Assembly: GCF_018449525.1 (NCBI RefSeq)
Contig: NZ_JAAVUS010000013.1
Span: 1 to 64,000 of the forward strand
Length of the DNA: 64,000 bases
Source of the DNA: Bradyrhizobium sp. dw_78
GTDB taxonomy: Bacteria > Pseudomonadota > Alphaproteobacteria > Rhizobiales > Xanthobacteraceae
Direction: 5' to 3'
The position numbers and the translations under genes were made by a program. Position 1 is the first letter of the stretch, and each line of letters starts with the position of its first letter. Positions 1 to 7,729 of the stretch are shown here, one piece after another. The notes below the pieces were generated by a model, which saw only the letters and a list, made by a program, of their open reading frames with translations, had not been told where the DNA came from and searched no databases.

Positions 1-222
1 CCCGCGGAGGCCGAGGAGCTGGTATCGCTCGAGGAAGCCGACGCCGAGGAGAATAGCGGAAAGGTTCAGGCCGTCGTTCCGGAGTCGGAAGACGACATCG
101 AAATCGATGAGACCATCGAAGACGATGATGATGACGACTCCACCTTCATCGCCGACGAAGAGGAAGGCGACGAAGACGTCACCGACATTATCGGCGACGT
201 CGGCGGCGACGAGGAGACTTGA
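1..222 (+). CDS. TIGR02300 / FYDLN-acid domain protein (3' part)
   Basis: The frame is open from the window edge and ends with TGA at 220-222. The 73 visible residues are extremely acidic, with a run of six Asp and many Glu, ending GDVGGDEET. This is typical of the acidic tail of the TIGR02300 (FYDLN acid) family, small alphaproteobacterial proteins with a short N-terminal zinc-ribbon-like part, which is cut off here. The function of the family is unknown. The tRNA-Ala just downstream matches the usual rhizobial context. The family call rests on composition and neighbourhood only. Confidence 0.65.
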   Translation, partial: PAEAEELVSLEEADAEENSGKVQAVVPESEDDIEIDETIEDDDDDDSTFIADEEEGDEDVTDIIGDVGGDEET

Positions 223-282
223 GATAATCCCCGAACTGTGTTCAGGGTTTTCTATCCCGTGCGTCGCCCAAGGCGCGCGGGC

Positions 283-346
283 GAGCATGATCCGGCCCCT
301 TGATGGGCACGTTGGCGGAAGGCAATTTTCCGGATCGATCATGCTC
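283..346. repeat. Dispersed palindromic repeat, family B copy
   Basis: The inverted arms GAGCATGATC (283-292) and GATCATGCTC (337-346) enclose an imperfect palindrome with CCGG/TTTTCCGG inside. A second copy with the same outer arms lies at 41708-41755. The element sits between the FYDLN gene and tRNA-Ala. A related element is common in Bradyrhizobium and Rhodopseudomonas intergenic DNA. Confidence 0.7.
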
Positions 347-397
347 AAAAGAGTAGAGCGGGACGGCGATCTGATTTAAATCGATCGCGCTGGTTTC

Positions 398-473
<76 letters not shown>

Positions 474-569
474 ACGTTTCGCAAGCCGTTTCGGCCGTGT
501 TCTCTCCCGGAACGAACGCCCGTTAAGTTCCGTGGCACCCGCCAGATCCGTGACTGCGACGATTGGAAG

Positions 570-1040
570 TTACTGCGCGGAGCTGTCTTCCAGCGCGGCG
601 TTCAGGCGGTCGCGCAAGGCGGTGAGCTGATTTTTCGTCGCCAATAATTCGGGGACCGAGCACGCGGACGCGGCGAGGATGGCGTGCGGCACCGATTTGG
701 CCTTTTCCTGCAGCGCCTGGCCTTGCGGCGTGAGCGAGATCAGGACCTGCCGCTCATCCTCGGTGTTACGGGTGCGCTTGACGAGCTGCGCCACTTCCAG
801 CCGCTTCAGCAGCGGCGTCAGCGTTCCCGAGTCCAGAAACAGCCGTTCGCCGATGTCCTTGACCGGCAGGCCGTCGCCCTCCCACAGCACCAGCATCACC
901 AGATATTGCGGATAGGTCAGCCCCAGCCGGTCAAGCAGCGGCTTGTAGACGCGATTGAAGGCATGCGCGGTCGAGTAGACCGCAAAGCAGATCTGGTTGC
1001 CGAGCAGAAGCTGCGGGTCCGCAGGATGTTTTCTGGCCAT
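570..1040 (-). CDS. ohrR: OhrR, MarR-family organic hydroperoxide sensor/repressor
   Basis: A 156-residue MarR-family winged-helix repressor. The sensing cysteine is C18 in the NQICFAVYS motif, and C127 matches the second cysteine of 2-Cys OhrR proteins such as that of Xanthomonas. The DNA-binding region with DSGTLTPLLKRLE follows at about 70-82, and the wing carries DERQ (95-98). ATG at 1040 is chosen because it starts the normal N-terminus MARKHPADP; the frame is open for about 20 codons further upstream. The gene diverges from ohr. In this family, oxidation of C18 by organic peroxides releases the DNA and induces ohr. Confident assignment. Confidence 0.93.
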   Translation of the reverse strand: MARKHPADPQLLLGNQICFAVYSTAHAFNRVYKPLLDRLGLTYPQYLVMLVLWEGDGLPVKDIGERLFLDSGTLTPLLKRLEVAQLVKRTRNTEDERQVLISLTPQGQALQEKAKSVPHAILAASACSVPELLATKNQLTALRDRLNAALEDSSAQ

Positions 1041-1102
1041 TTGTAAATCCTTCCAACCGGCAGGTCGGCCGGTCAATTCTGGGCCCGGCCGGGCCAGCAA
1101 TC

Positions 1103-1116
1103 AATTGCGAACAATT
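1103..1116. promoter_or_regulatory. Possible second OhrR half-site palindrome
   Basis: AATTG-CGAA-CAATT is a short dyad between ohrR and the strong operator, near the ohrR promoter side. It resembles AT-rich OhrR sites but is much shorter than the main palindrome, so it could be chance. Confidence 0.35.
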
Positions 1117-1136
1117 AAATGTGAGGCCTTCTTATT

Positions 1137-1169
1137 TATATTGCGCACAATCTACTTGTGTGCAATATA
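1137..1169. promoter_or_regulatory. OhrR operator (ohrR-ohr intergenic palindrome)
   Basis: Arms ATATTGCGCACAA (1138-1150) and TTGTGTGCAATAT (1156-1168) are reverse complements with one mismatch around a 5-nt spacer, and one more base pairs on each side. It lies between the divergent ohrR and ohr genes, 35 bp before the ohr ATG, as expected for an OhrR binding site that overlaps the ohr promoter. Confidence 0.85.
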
Positions 1170-1203
1170 TTTGCTGTCGAAACCCGAACCAAGGAACGCC
1201 ACC

Positions 1204-1629
1204 ATGTCCGTTAATGTGCTTTACCGAACCAGCGCCAAGGCAACCGGGGGCCGCGATGGCCACGCCGCGACGCTGGATGGAACGCTCGACGTCACGCTTG
1301 CCACGCCGAAGGAACTCGGCGGCGGCGGTGGCGCGGGCAACAATCCCGAGCAATTATTCGCCGCCGGCTATGCCGCCTGCTTCCTTGGCGCGATGAAATT
1401 CGTTGCTTCGCAGGGGGGCCCGAAAGTGCCGGCCGATACGTCGGTGACCTCGACGGTTGGCATCGGTCCGAGATCGGCCGGCGGCTTCGGCCTGGATATC
1501 CAGCTCGAGATCGCCCTGCCCGGGGTTCCGCGCGCGGATGCGGAAGCGCTGGTGGAGAAGGCGCATCAGGTATGCCCCTATTCCAACGCCACCCGCGGCA
1601 ATGTCGACGTCCGCCTGACGGTTGTCTGA
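1204..1629 (+). CDS. ohr: Ohr, organic hydroperoxide resistance thiol peroxidase
   Basis: A 141-residue Ohr/OsmC-fold peroxidase that reduces organic hydroperoxides, normally with lipoyl-protein-dependent recycling. The reactive cysteine is C59 in AACFLGAMKF and the resolving cysteine is C124 in HQVCPYSNATRG, both in the usual places. A Gly-rich stretch at 39-44 and the NPEQLFAAGYAACF motif are family hallmarks. The ATG lies after CGCCACC with an AAGGAACG ribosome site. Length is standard, and the gene is paired with divergent ohrR. Confidence 0.96.
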   Translation: MSVNVLYRTSAKATGGRDGHAATLDGTLDVTLATPKELGGGGGAGNNPEQLFAAGYAACFLGAMKFVASQGGPKVPADTSVTSTVGIGPRSAGGFGLDIQLEIALPGVPRADAEALVEKAHQVCPYSNATRGNVDVRLTVV

Positions 1630-1635
1630 CGAAGC

Positions 1636-1670
1636 CGGCTGGCCCGCCCGGCAAGCTGGCGGGCCAGCCG
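1636..1670 (+). terminator. Strong hairpin after ohr
   Basis: Thirteen perfectly paired bases (CGGCTGGCCCGCC with GGCGGGCCAGCCG) around a 9-nt loop, 7 nt after the ohr stop. No U-tract follows, so it may protect the mRNA end or act with Rho rather than being a classical intrinsic terminator. Confidence 0.55.
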
Positions 1671-1829
1671 TCGCTTGAAGAAGCGCCGGACAGCCGGCGG
1701 GCCGCTTCCCGACATCTGTGACATGCGGCTGCGCGTGCGAAGGCATTGCTGCCGCCCCCGAACCTCGCTAGCTCTGTGATCCGAACACGCTTGCTTTCGT
1801 TCGATCAACATTTAGCGAAGGTTGTTTTG

Positions 1830-3035
1830 ATGACTTCCCCAGTTGCTCCCGGCGCGATGGCGGGGCTGCGCGTAATCGATCTCACGCGCGTTCTCGGCGG
1901 CCCTTACTGCACGCAAATCCTCGCCGATCATGGCGCCGACGTGATCAAGGTGGAGCCCCCCGCCGGCGACGAAGTCCGCGACTGGGGCCCTCCCTTCCAC
2001 GAAGAAGACGCGGCCTATTTCGTCGGCGTCAACCGCAACAAGCGTTCGATCGGACTCGACCTCGCCTCGGAAGGCGGACGCGCGGTGCTGATGAAGATGC
2101 TGGAAGGCGCGGATGTCCTGATCGAGAATTTCAAGCCGGGCACGCTCGACAAATGGGGCATCGGCAACGATCTTTTGCGCGCAAAATTCCCGCGCCTCGT
2201 ACACTGCCGGATCTCGGGCTTCGGCGCCGATGGTCCGCGCGGCGGCAATCCGGGCTATGACGCCATCATCCAGGCGATGACAGGGATGATCAAGGCCACC
2301 GGTTCGCCGCAAAGCGGGCCGATGCGAATCGGCGTGCCGGTGGTCGACATCACCACCGGGCTTTATGCGGCGATCGGCATCCTGATGGCGCTGTCGGAGC
2401 GGCAACGGTCGGGGCTTGGGCAGTTTCTCGAAACCACGCTGTATGAGACCGGCCTTGCGGTCATGCACCCGCATGCCGCGAATTATTTCATGCATGGCAG
2501 GCCGCCGCAGCTCACCGGCAACGAGCATCCCAACCTCGTGCCCTATGCGATCTTTCAGACCCGCACCGACGATATCTTCATCGGCGTCGGCAATGACGGC
2601 ACCTTCCGCAAGCTAGCCAAGGAAATCGGCAAACCCGAACTCGGCACCGATCCGCGCTTCGCGCGCAACAAGGACCGCATCGCCAACCGCGATGCGCTGC
2701 GCGCCGAGCTGGCAGCCGTTTTCAGCCAGCACGAAGCAGGTCCGCTGTGCGATCGTCTGCTGGCCGCGGGACTTCCCGCCGGCCCGGTGCAGTCGATCGA
2801 TCAGGCGCTGACGAGCGCGCACACCGTCTATCGCGGCGACGTCATCGAGAAGGACTGGTACAAGGGCGTGGCTTCGCCGATCCGGCTGGAGCGCAGCAAA
2901 CCGAGCCTGCGCCGGACGCCGCCGAAATTCAGCCAGCACACCAAGGAAGTGCTGTCGGAATTCGGATATTCCGAGGGCGAGATCGAAACCATGATCGCCA
3001 AGGGCGCGGTCTGCGGTCCGACCCGCAGGCGTTGA
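1830..3035 (+). CDS. CaiB/BaiF-type (class III) CoA-transferase
   Basis: A 401-residue family III CoA-transferase. The N-terminal half has GLRVIDLTRVLGGPYCTQ, then DVIKVEPPAGDEVR (37-50), NRNKRSIGLDL (68-78) and VLIENFKPG (96-104). The catalytic aspartate is D144 in the NPGYDAIIQA motif. These enzymes move CoA between acyl-CoA and a free acid (formyl-CoA/oxalate, succinyl-CoA and others); the substrate cannot be read from the sequence. ATG at 1830 is preferred over upstream in-frame codons because the conserved N-terminus begins soon after it. It stands alone with no pathway neighbours. Confidence 0.88.
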   Translation: MTSPVAPGAMAGLRVIDLTRVLGGPYCTQILADHGADVIKVEPPAGDEVRDWGPPFHEEDAAYFVGVNRNKRSIGLDLASEGGRAVLMKMLEGADVLIENFKPGTLDKWGIGNDLLRAKFPRLVHCRISGFGADGPRGGNPGYDAIIQAMTGMIKATGSPQSGPMRIGVPVVDITTGLYAAIGILMALSERQRSGLGQFLETTLYETGLAVMHPHAANYFMHGRPPQLTGNEHPNLVPYAIFQTRTDDIFIGVGNDGTFRKLAKEIGKPELGTDPRFARNKDRIANRDALRAELAAVFSQHEAGPLCDRLLAAGLPAGPVQSIDQALTSAHTVYRGDVIEKDWYKGVASPIRLERSKPSLRRTPPKFSQHTKEVLSEFGYSEGEIETMIAKGAVCGPTRRR

Positions 3036-3204
3036 ACCTGCCGTCGCTTCGGGGCTGGCAGAGCTGGCCGGCCCCGAAAGCCCGGCCGTTAACCAAATCC
3101 GGTCCTTGCAGGAGGCCCGACGGAACGCGAGTTCCCCAACTGCGCTCGGCCCGATGCCCTTCATCGCCCCCGCAACGATGCCCGATAGCGGGGCTCCACC
3201 GGCG

Positions 3205-3234
3205 CTTGAACGCCAGCAAAATCATGCCCATATT
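3205..3234 (+). promoter_or_regulatory. Heat-shock (RpoH, sigma-32-type) promoter of hsp20
   Basis: A CTTGAA -35 box (3205-3210) and a CCCATATT -10 box (3227-3234) are separated by 16 bp. This agrees well with the sigma-32 consensus CTTGAAA...CCCATnT. Transcription would start near 3240, giving an 80-nt leader that holds the thermometer-like structure. Confidence 0.75.
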
Positions 3235-3239
3235 GCATG

Positions 3240-3320
3240 TTGACCGCACGGCAGTCCGCCGGACGGCCAAAAATGGGGTGCCGCAAGGGCCCCTCAAAGT
3301 CGCTTCGAGAGGACTTTGGA
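3240..3320 (+). promoter_or_regulatory. ROSE-like RNA thermometer in the hsp20 leader
   Basis: The leader can fold into successive hairpins. GTCC/GGAC lies at 3254-3264. A bulged GC stem lies at about 3275-3294. A final stem CAAAGTC (3295-3301) with GACTTTG (3312-3318) buries part of the ribosome site AGAGGA (3308-3313). The signature U(U/C)GCU is present as TCGCT at 3300-3304 and can pair with the AGGA of the ribosome site. In rhizobial ROSE elements this hairpin melts with heat and frees translation. The fold was done by eye. Confidence 0.62.
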
Positions 3321-3746
3321 ATGTCTCGTGTTCCTTCGTTATCCAGTCCGTTCCTTTTGGGATTCGACGAAATCGAGCGTGCGCTCGATCGTGTCGTGAA
3401 AGGCGCCGACGGTTATCCTCCGTACAACATCGAGCGCTGCGAACGCAGCAACGGCCAGCCCGAAAGGCTGCGCATCACGTTGGCGGTGGCGGGCTTCACC
3501 CGCGACCAGCTCGATGTAACCATTGAGGAAAACCAGCTCGTGATCCGGGGCCGCCAACAGGACGACAAGGCCCGGCAGTACATCCATCGCGGCATCGCCG
3601 CACGCCACTTCCAGCGCACCTTCGTGCTGGCGGAGGGGATGCTGGTGCTGGGCGCGGATTTGAAAAACGGGCTGTTGTCGATCGATCTGGCCCGGCCTGA
3701 GCCGGAAAAAATCGTTAAGACAATCGCTATCAATGAGCACGAATAA
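3321..3746 (+). CDS. Hsp20-family small heat-shock protein
   Basis: A 141-residue alpha-crystallin/IbpA-type holdase chaperone. The N-terminus FLLGFDEIERALDRV is characteristic of the rhizobial class A (IbpA-like) subfamily. The alpha-crystallin domain spans about 37-130, with GFTRDQLDVTIEENQLVIRG, then the IHRGIAARHFQRTFVLAEG region and the GLLSIDLARPEPEK strand; a short C-terminal tail follows. It binds unfolding proteins in the cytoplasm and hands them to DnaK/DnaJ/GrpE, all encoded elsewhere in the window. ATG at 3321 follows AGAGGA by 7 nt. Expression is probably controlled by the RpoH promoter and ROSE-like leader. Confidence 0.93.
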   Translation: MSRVPSLSSPFLLGFDEIERALDRVVKGADGYPPYNIERCERSNGQPERLRITLAVAGFTRDQLDVTIEENQLVIRGRQQDDKARQYIHRGIAARHFQRTFVLAEGMLVLGADLKNGLLSIDLARPEPEKIVKTIAINEHE

Positions 3747-3797
3747 TGGGAACGAGTAGCGGACTCGACCGCTTAGTCTCACAGAGGAGTCGAGACC

Positions 3798-4064
3798 ATG
3801 ACTGAAGGTAATTTTGCGTACGAACCGACCAATGTCTCCCCCGAGGCGCTGGCGCATCTGGGCGAGGGTCATATCGCCTATGTCAAGCAGGTCCGTTCCG
3901 AGGACGTGCCTGACCTGTTTCCGCAGGCGCCGAAGATCGCGCCCGGACTGAAGCTGTTTGCGCTCCACGCCGCCGACGGCACCCCGATCATGCTGACCGA
4001 CAGCCGGGAAGCTGCGATCGCGAATGCATGGAGCAACGAGCTCCAGGCCGTCAGCGTGCATTGA
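3798..4064 (+). CDS. DUF1150 family small protein
   Basis: An 88-residue protein of the DUF1150 family, with a core LGEGHIAYVKQVRSED, a LFALHAADGTPIMLTDSR segment and an A-rich end. It starts 51 bp after hsp20 with a good ribosome site (AGAGGAG, about 3783), so the two are probably co-transcribed. This pairing with Hsp20 recurs in Rhizobiales. Function is unknown; co-expression with the small heat-shock protein suggests a stress role, which is inference. Confidence 0.88.
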   Translation: MTEGNFAYEPTNVSPEALAHLGEGHIAYVKQVRSEDVPDLFPQAPKIAPGLKLFALHAADGTPIMLTDSREAAIANAWSNELQAVSVH

Positions 4065-4140
4065 GACCCGCCAGCCTGGCTGGTGTCATTCGCGGAGGGC
4101 CGCTTTTACAACCGCCGCTGACCCGAAATTAGAGCCTTAT

Positions 4141-4233
4141 CGGTTCTGATTGAATCAGAACCGCACTCTAATACTTTGTTTAGACGCGTTTTCTTCACGC
4201 GAACCGGAATCCACTTCGCTTGAAAACGCTATA
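4141..4233 (+). repeat. Dispersed palindromic repeat, family A copy 1
   Basis: The unit opens with a perfect dyad of 11-bp arms (CGGTTCTGATT / AATCAGAACCG) around one G. It continues through GACGCGTTTTCTTCACGCG and AACCGG, and ends GAAAACGCTATA. Three other copies lie at 12303, 60706 and, inverted, 61787. It occupies most of the spacer between DUF1150 and the AEC permease; the remainder of the spacer shows no gene. Confidence 0.85.
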
Positions 4234-4346
4234 CGCCAGCGTCGGCTGTTGAATCCGGACAAGAGTTGCGAAGCGCGCGTTCGCCCTCGATCGGTGGGCG
4301 CGGACGCGCGCTTGCTTTCGACTGCCCTTGGTCAGCCATGCTCGCG

Positions 4347-5294
4347 TCAGCCAGGGACATGGCCGAGCAGCATCAGGCAGGCTGTCAATGAGACGACGGA
4401 TGCCATTGTCGTGAGAAGAATCGTTCCGGATGTCACGACGGCTTCGCGTTTGTAGAATTCGGCGATCATGAACGGGCCCGTACCTGTCGGCAATGCCGAA
4501 AGCAGCACAACGATCGCGGCCGGCATCGGCTGCAGCTTGAAGATGCCGTAGGCGCAGATCGCGGCGATCCCGGGCTGGATGATCAACTTCAATGCTGTGA
4601 GCATCGCCGCGATCGGCCAGTTGGACCGGCTACCGTGGTGCCTGACGGCGAGAAACAGGCCCAGCGAGACCAAGGCACAGGGACTCGCCGCGTCGCCCAG
4701 CATATGAAGCACGACCTTGGCGGCTTCCGGGACAGGCGTATGGGTCGTCGACCACAAGGCCCCCAGCAACGGCGCGACCAGCAACGGATTGCGGATCAGC
4801 GCCTTGCCGATCTTGACGAACAGACGGTGCGGCCGGCGTTCGGTCTGCAGGCCTATTTCCACAAAGATGATCGCGGTCGCGAACAAGACGCTGACCGTCA
4901 GGATGGTCGCGATCGTCACCAGAGCCAGGCTTTGACGGCCAAAGATCAATTCACAGAGCGGAAATCCGACGTAGCCGACGTTCGCGTAGCCCGCGTTCAG
5001 ACCGTCAATCGACGCATCCGTCAAATGATGCCCGTTCGCGACCCGATAGATCAGCGTGCCGCCGAATATGACGACGATGCCGATCGTAAACGACGCGATG
5101 AACCCGGGCTGCCACAGCGTCGGCCAGTTCGCATCGGCCATGACCTGGAACAACAATGCAGGCAAGCCGAGATAAACGACAAAGCGATTCAGTTCCGAAC
5201 TTGCCGCAGGCCCGAGCAATCCGAGACGGCCGCAGCCGAAGCCCGCGACGATCAGGGCAAACACCGGGCAGACCACGGACAGCGACGTGAGCAT
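4347..5294 (-). CDS. AEC-family (auxin efflux carrier-like) permease
   Basis: A 315-residue membrane protein with about ten hydrophobic segments split 5+5 by a hydrophilic loop (ERRPHRLFVKIGKA). It begins MLTSLSVVCPVFALIVAGFGCGR. The NAGYANVGYVGFPL motif in the first half and ALPTGTGPFMIAEFY in the second half are typical of the AEC (PIN-like) transporter family. Bacterial members export organic acids such as malate or malonate; the substrate is not deducible. The start at 5294 is supported by GAAGGA upstream. Divergent from a LysR regulator, which probably controls it. Confidence 0.87.
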   Translation of the reverse strand: MLTSLSVVCPVFALIVAGFGCGRLGLLGPAASSELNRFVVYLGLPALLFQVMADANWPTLWQPGFIASFTIGIVVIFGGTLIYRVANGHHLTDASIDGLNAGYANVGYVGFPLCELIFGRQSLALVTIATILTVSVLFATAIIFVEIGLQTERRPHRLFVKIGKALIRNPLLVAPLLGALWSTTHTPVPEAAKVVLHMLGDAASPCALVSLGLFLAVRHHGSRSNWPIAAMLTALKLIIQPGIAAICAYGIFKLQPMPAAIVVLLSALPTGTGPFMIAEFYKREAVVTSGTILLTTMASVVSLTACLMLLGHVPG

Positions 5295-5371
5295 GGAGAA
5301 TCCTTCAAATCGGCGCCCCTTGACTAGCCGATCCGAACTATTCCATTCCAATGCCGTTTTTGCTCCTTTCG

Positions 5372-5386
5372 ATACCTTATAGGTAT
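5372..5386. promoter_or_regulatory. LysR-type T-N11-A box
   Basis: The dyad ATACC-TTATA-GGTAT contains a T-N11-A core (5373 to 5385), the usual LysR-family recognition pattern. It lies between the divergent permease and the LysR gene and overlaps the most upstream ATG of the regulator, which suits autorepression and activation of the permease. Confidence 0.65.
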
Positions 5387-6269
5387 GATGGCGATGGCCC
5401 CCTCCCTCAATCAACTGCGGTATTTTTGCGAACTGGCGAAGGCCGGCAATTTCGGTCGCGCCGCCGAGCGTCTGCATATGTCGCAGCCGCCGCTGAGCCG
5501 GCAGATCGCGGCCCTGGAGCGGGAGCTTGGAACCCCGCTGTTTATGCGCTCCTCGAAGGGAGTTGTGTTGACCACGGCTGGACGCCAGTTCCTCTCGGAC
5601 GCAACCGAGATTCTTCGTCTGGTCGAGCAGGCGCAACGCAACGCGGCCGCCACCGGGCGCGGGGAAGCCGGTCAGTTCACCATGGGCTTTACGATGTGCG
5701 CCGCCTACAGCGTGGTGCCTGACCTGACCCGCCGCTATCAACGGGCTTTCCCCGATGTCGATTTGCGTGTCCGCGAATTGATGCCGAATGCGCTGGAAAG
5801 CGATTTGAGGGACGGCGTCATCGATATCGCCATCAGCTTCCCCGGCAATGACGGTTCACGCTTCGAAACCCGCCCGCTGTTTCGGGAACCGCTCAATCTG
5901 GTCTTGCCGGAACGCCACCCGCTGGCGAGATCGAGGAAAATAAAAGTCGAGGATCTCGCGCAGGAGCGGTTTTTGATCGTGCCGCGCGATCAGGTGCCGT
6001 CGCTTTACGAGAGCATCGTCCAGTGTTGCCGCGCGGCGGGTTTCGATCCGGTGATCGGGCTCGAGGTTTATTTGCAGCAAACCATCGTCAACTTTGTTGC
6101 CGAAGGGCTTGGGATCGCCTTCGTGCCGGCATCCATGCAACGTTCGCAGATCAAGGGCGCGGTATTCAGAAAGGTCGATCATCCGCCGATGATCGACCAG
6201 CTTTTATATTGGTCGCCGGTCAACAAGAACCCCTGCCTCGCCGGATTTCTCGCGCTTTCGGAACGGTGA
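5385..6269 (+). CDS. LysR-family transcriptional regulator
   Basis: About 294 residues. An N-terminal winged helix-turn-helix has NQLRYFCELAKAGNFGRAAERLHMSQPPLSRQI (first 45 residues), followed by the linker helix and a periplasmic-binding-protein-like effector domain from about residue 90. ATGs at 5385, 5388 and 5394 are all possible. The third gives the usual short LysR N-terminus and lies 10 nt after an AGG, so the true start may be 5394. It most likely regulates the divergent AEC permease; the ligand is unknown. Confidence 0.93.
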   Translation: MMAMAPSLNQLRYFCELAKAGNFGRAAERLHMSQPPLSRQIAALERELGTPLFMRSSKGVVLTTAGRQFLSDATEILRLVEQAQRNAAATGRGEAGQFTMGFTMCAAYSVVPDLTRRYQRAFPDVDLRVRELMPNALESDLRDGVIDIAISFPGNDGSRFETRPLFREPLNLVLPERHPLARSRKIKVEDLAQERFLIVPRDQVPSLYESIVQCCRAAGFDPVIGLEVYLQQTIVNFVAEGLGIAFVPASMQRSQIKGAVFRKVDHPPMIDQLLYWSPVNKNPCLAGFLALSER

Positions 6270-6360
6270 CGGATGAAATCCGTGACGCGGCTCGCTCGCG
6301 AAAGAGCCTGCACGGCCGAAGGACCGGTGATGCGAGGTGGAAGCGATTGAGAAGCGCGCC

Positions 6361-6822
6361 TTACGCGGCGCTGGCCGGCGGCAGCGCCAGCACGGAGTAG
6401 ATCGCCTGCGCGTCGCGCGAGGCGCGCAGCTTCTTGGCGACGTCCTGATCACGCAACAGGCGGGCGATCCGGGCCAGCGCCTTCAAATGATCGGCACCCG
6501 CGCCTTCCGGCGCCAGCAGCAGGAACATCAGATCGACGGGCTGGCCGTCCATCGCCTCGAAATCGATCGGCCGTTCGAGCCGGGCGAACAATCCGAACAG
6601 CTTTTCGAGCTTGGGAAGCTTGCCGTGGGGAATCGCAACGCCATAACCCACCGCGGTCGTGCCCAGCTTTTCACGTTGCAGCAGAACCTCGAAAATCGCG
6701 CGTTCGTTTTGCCCGGTCAGGCTGGCCGCGCGCGCCGCCAATTCCTGCAGCGCCTGCTTCTTGCTGTTAACCTTCAACGCCGGGAGAATCGCCTCGGGTG
6801 CGACCAGATCGGTAATCGTCAT
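6361..6822 (-). CDS. ptsN: PtsN, EIIA-Ntr nitrogen-PTS regulatory protein
   Basis: A 153-residue EIIA-Ntr domain protein beginning MTITDLVAPEAILPAL. The phosphorylated histidine is H66 in GVAIPHGKL. It is the last step of the nitrogen phosphotransferase chain (EI-Ntr, NPr, EIIA-Ntr) and in rhizobia affects potassium transport, carbon and nitrogen balance and stress by protein-protein contacts, not sugar uptake. It lies after rpoN and hpf on the same strand, the conserved rpoN neighbourhood, with a 235-bp gap to hpf that holds no gene. Confidence 0.95.
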   Translation of the reverse strand: MTITDLVAPEAILPALKVNSKKQALQELAARAASLTGQNERAIFEVLLQREKLGTTAVGYGVAIPHGKLPKLEKLFGLFARLERPIDFEAMDGQPVDLMFLLLAPEGAGADHLKALARIARLLRDQDVAKKLRASRDAQAIYSVLALPPASAA

Positions 6823-7057
6823 TGGGCGTTCCGAGGTGAATTAGACCGTCAGGGTGCGAAATAGGTTTAAAGCGGTAGCGTCAGGAAGATGCGACGGGAG
6901 ACAGATTCTGGCCTGGCTCCCCGACGGGGCTTCTACTCCAACGCTTGCCCGGTGCCAACTACCCGCAAGGTTGTTCCTCAGGCTATCCCTGTCCCTGTCC
7001 TTAAAACGGCGCGGACCATAGGGAGGGGACCCAAAAGGCGTCAATGCCTGTCCGCAT

Positions 7058-7669
7058 TCAACCCCCGGCGTTAACGGCCGGTGGATCGATCCAACCGACA
7101 TTGCCGTCTGCACGGCGGTAGATGATGTTCACCCGGCCGCTCGATCCGTGCTGAAATACCATGCAGGGAGCGCCGGTCAGATCCAGTTCCATCACCGCTT
7201 CGCTGACCGAAAGCCACTTCAGCGACGTGGTCGCCTCCGCGATGATCACGGCGTTGTAGCCGCTCATCTCGTCTTCGCCGTCGGACGCCGGCGCCTCGAT
7301 GACATAGCTCGGCGCGTCCAGCGTCGGCGCATCGATCTCGGCAAGCGCGGCGGAAGCCGCATAGGCCTTGCGGGCCGAGCGATCCTTCAGACGGCCCTTG
7401 TAGCGGCGCAGGCGCTTTTCGATCATCAGCAGCGCCTGATCGGCGCTGGCATAGGCGTCGGTGGCGTTGGAATCGGCTTCCAGCGTGATCCCGGAATCCA
7501 GATGCAGCGCGCAATCGGTGCGGAAGCCGAAGCCGTCCTTGCTGAGCGTGATGTGGCCGGAATAATTGCCATCGAAATATTTGCGGAGCACTTCCTCGGT
7601 GCGCGCGCTGACGCGGCCACGCAGCGCTTCGCCGATGCTGATGCTTTTTCCCGAGATCCGAAGAGTCAT
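7058..7669 (-). CDS. hpf: Long-form ribosome hibernation-promoting factor (HPF/RaiA)
   Basis: A 203-residue protein. Residues 1-105 form the HPF/YfiA domain (MTLRISGKSISIG..., then TDCALHLDSGITLEADSNA and a basic helix KRLRRYKGRLKD). A linker follows, and a C-terminal domain (about 140-198) contains VIIAEATTSLKWLSVSEAVMELDLTGAPCMVF. The long form dimerises through this C-terminal domain to pair ribosomes into inactive 100S particles in stationary phase. It lies 60 bp after rpoN and is probably co-transcribed with it. Confidence 0.94.
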   Translation of the reverse strand: MTLRISGKSISIGEALRGRVSARTEEVLRKYFDGNYSGHITLSKDGFGFRTDCALHLDSGITLEADSNATDAYASADQALLMIEKRLRRYKGRLKDRSARKAYAASAALAEIDAPTLDAPSYVIEAPASDGEDEMSGYNAVIIAEATTSLKWLSVSEAVMELDLTGAPCMVFQHGSSGRVNIIYRRADGNVGWIDPPAVNAGG

Positions 7670-7729
7670 GGTGACGGCCTCGATTGGATGAAGGGGAACC
7701 GAGACTACCGCGATTTATCGCCGACGCAA

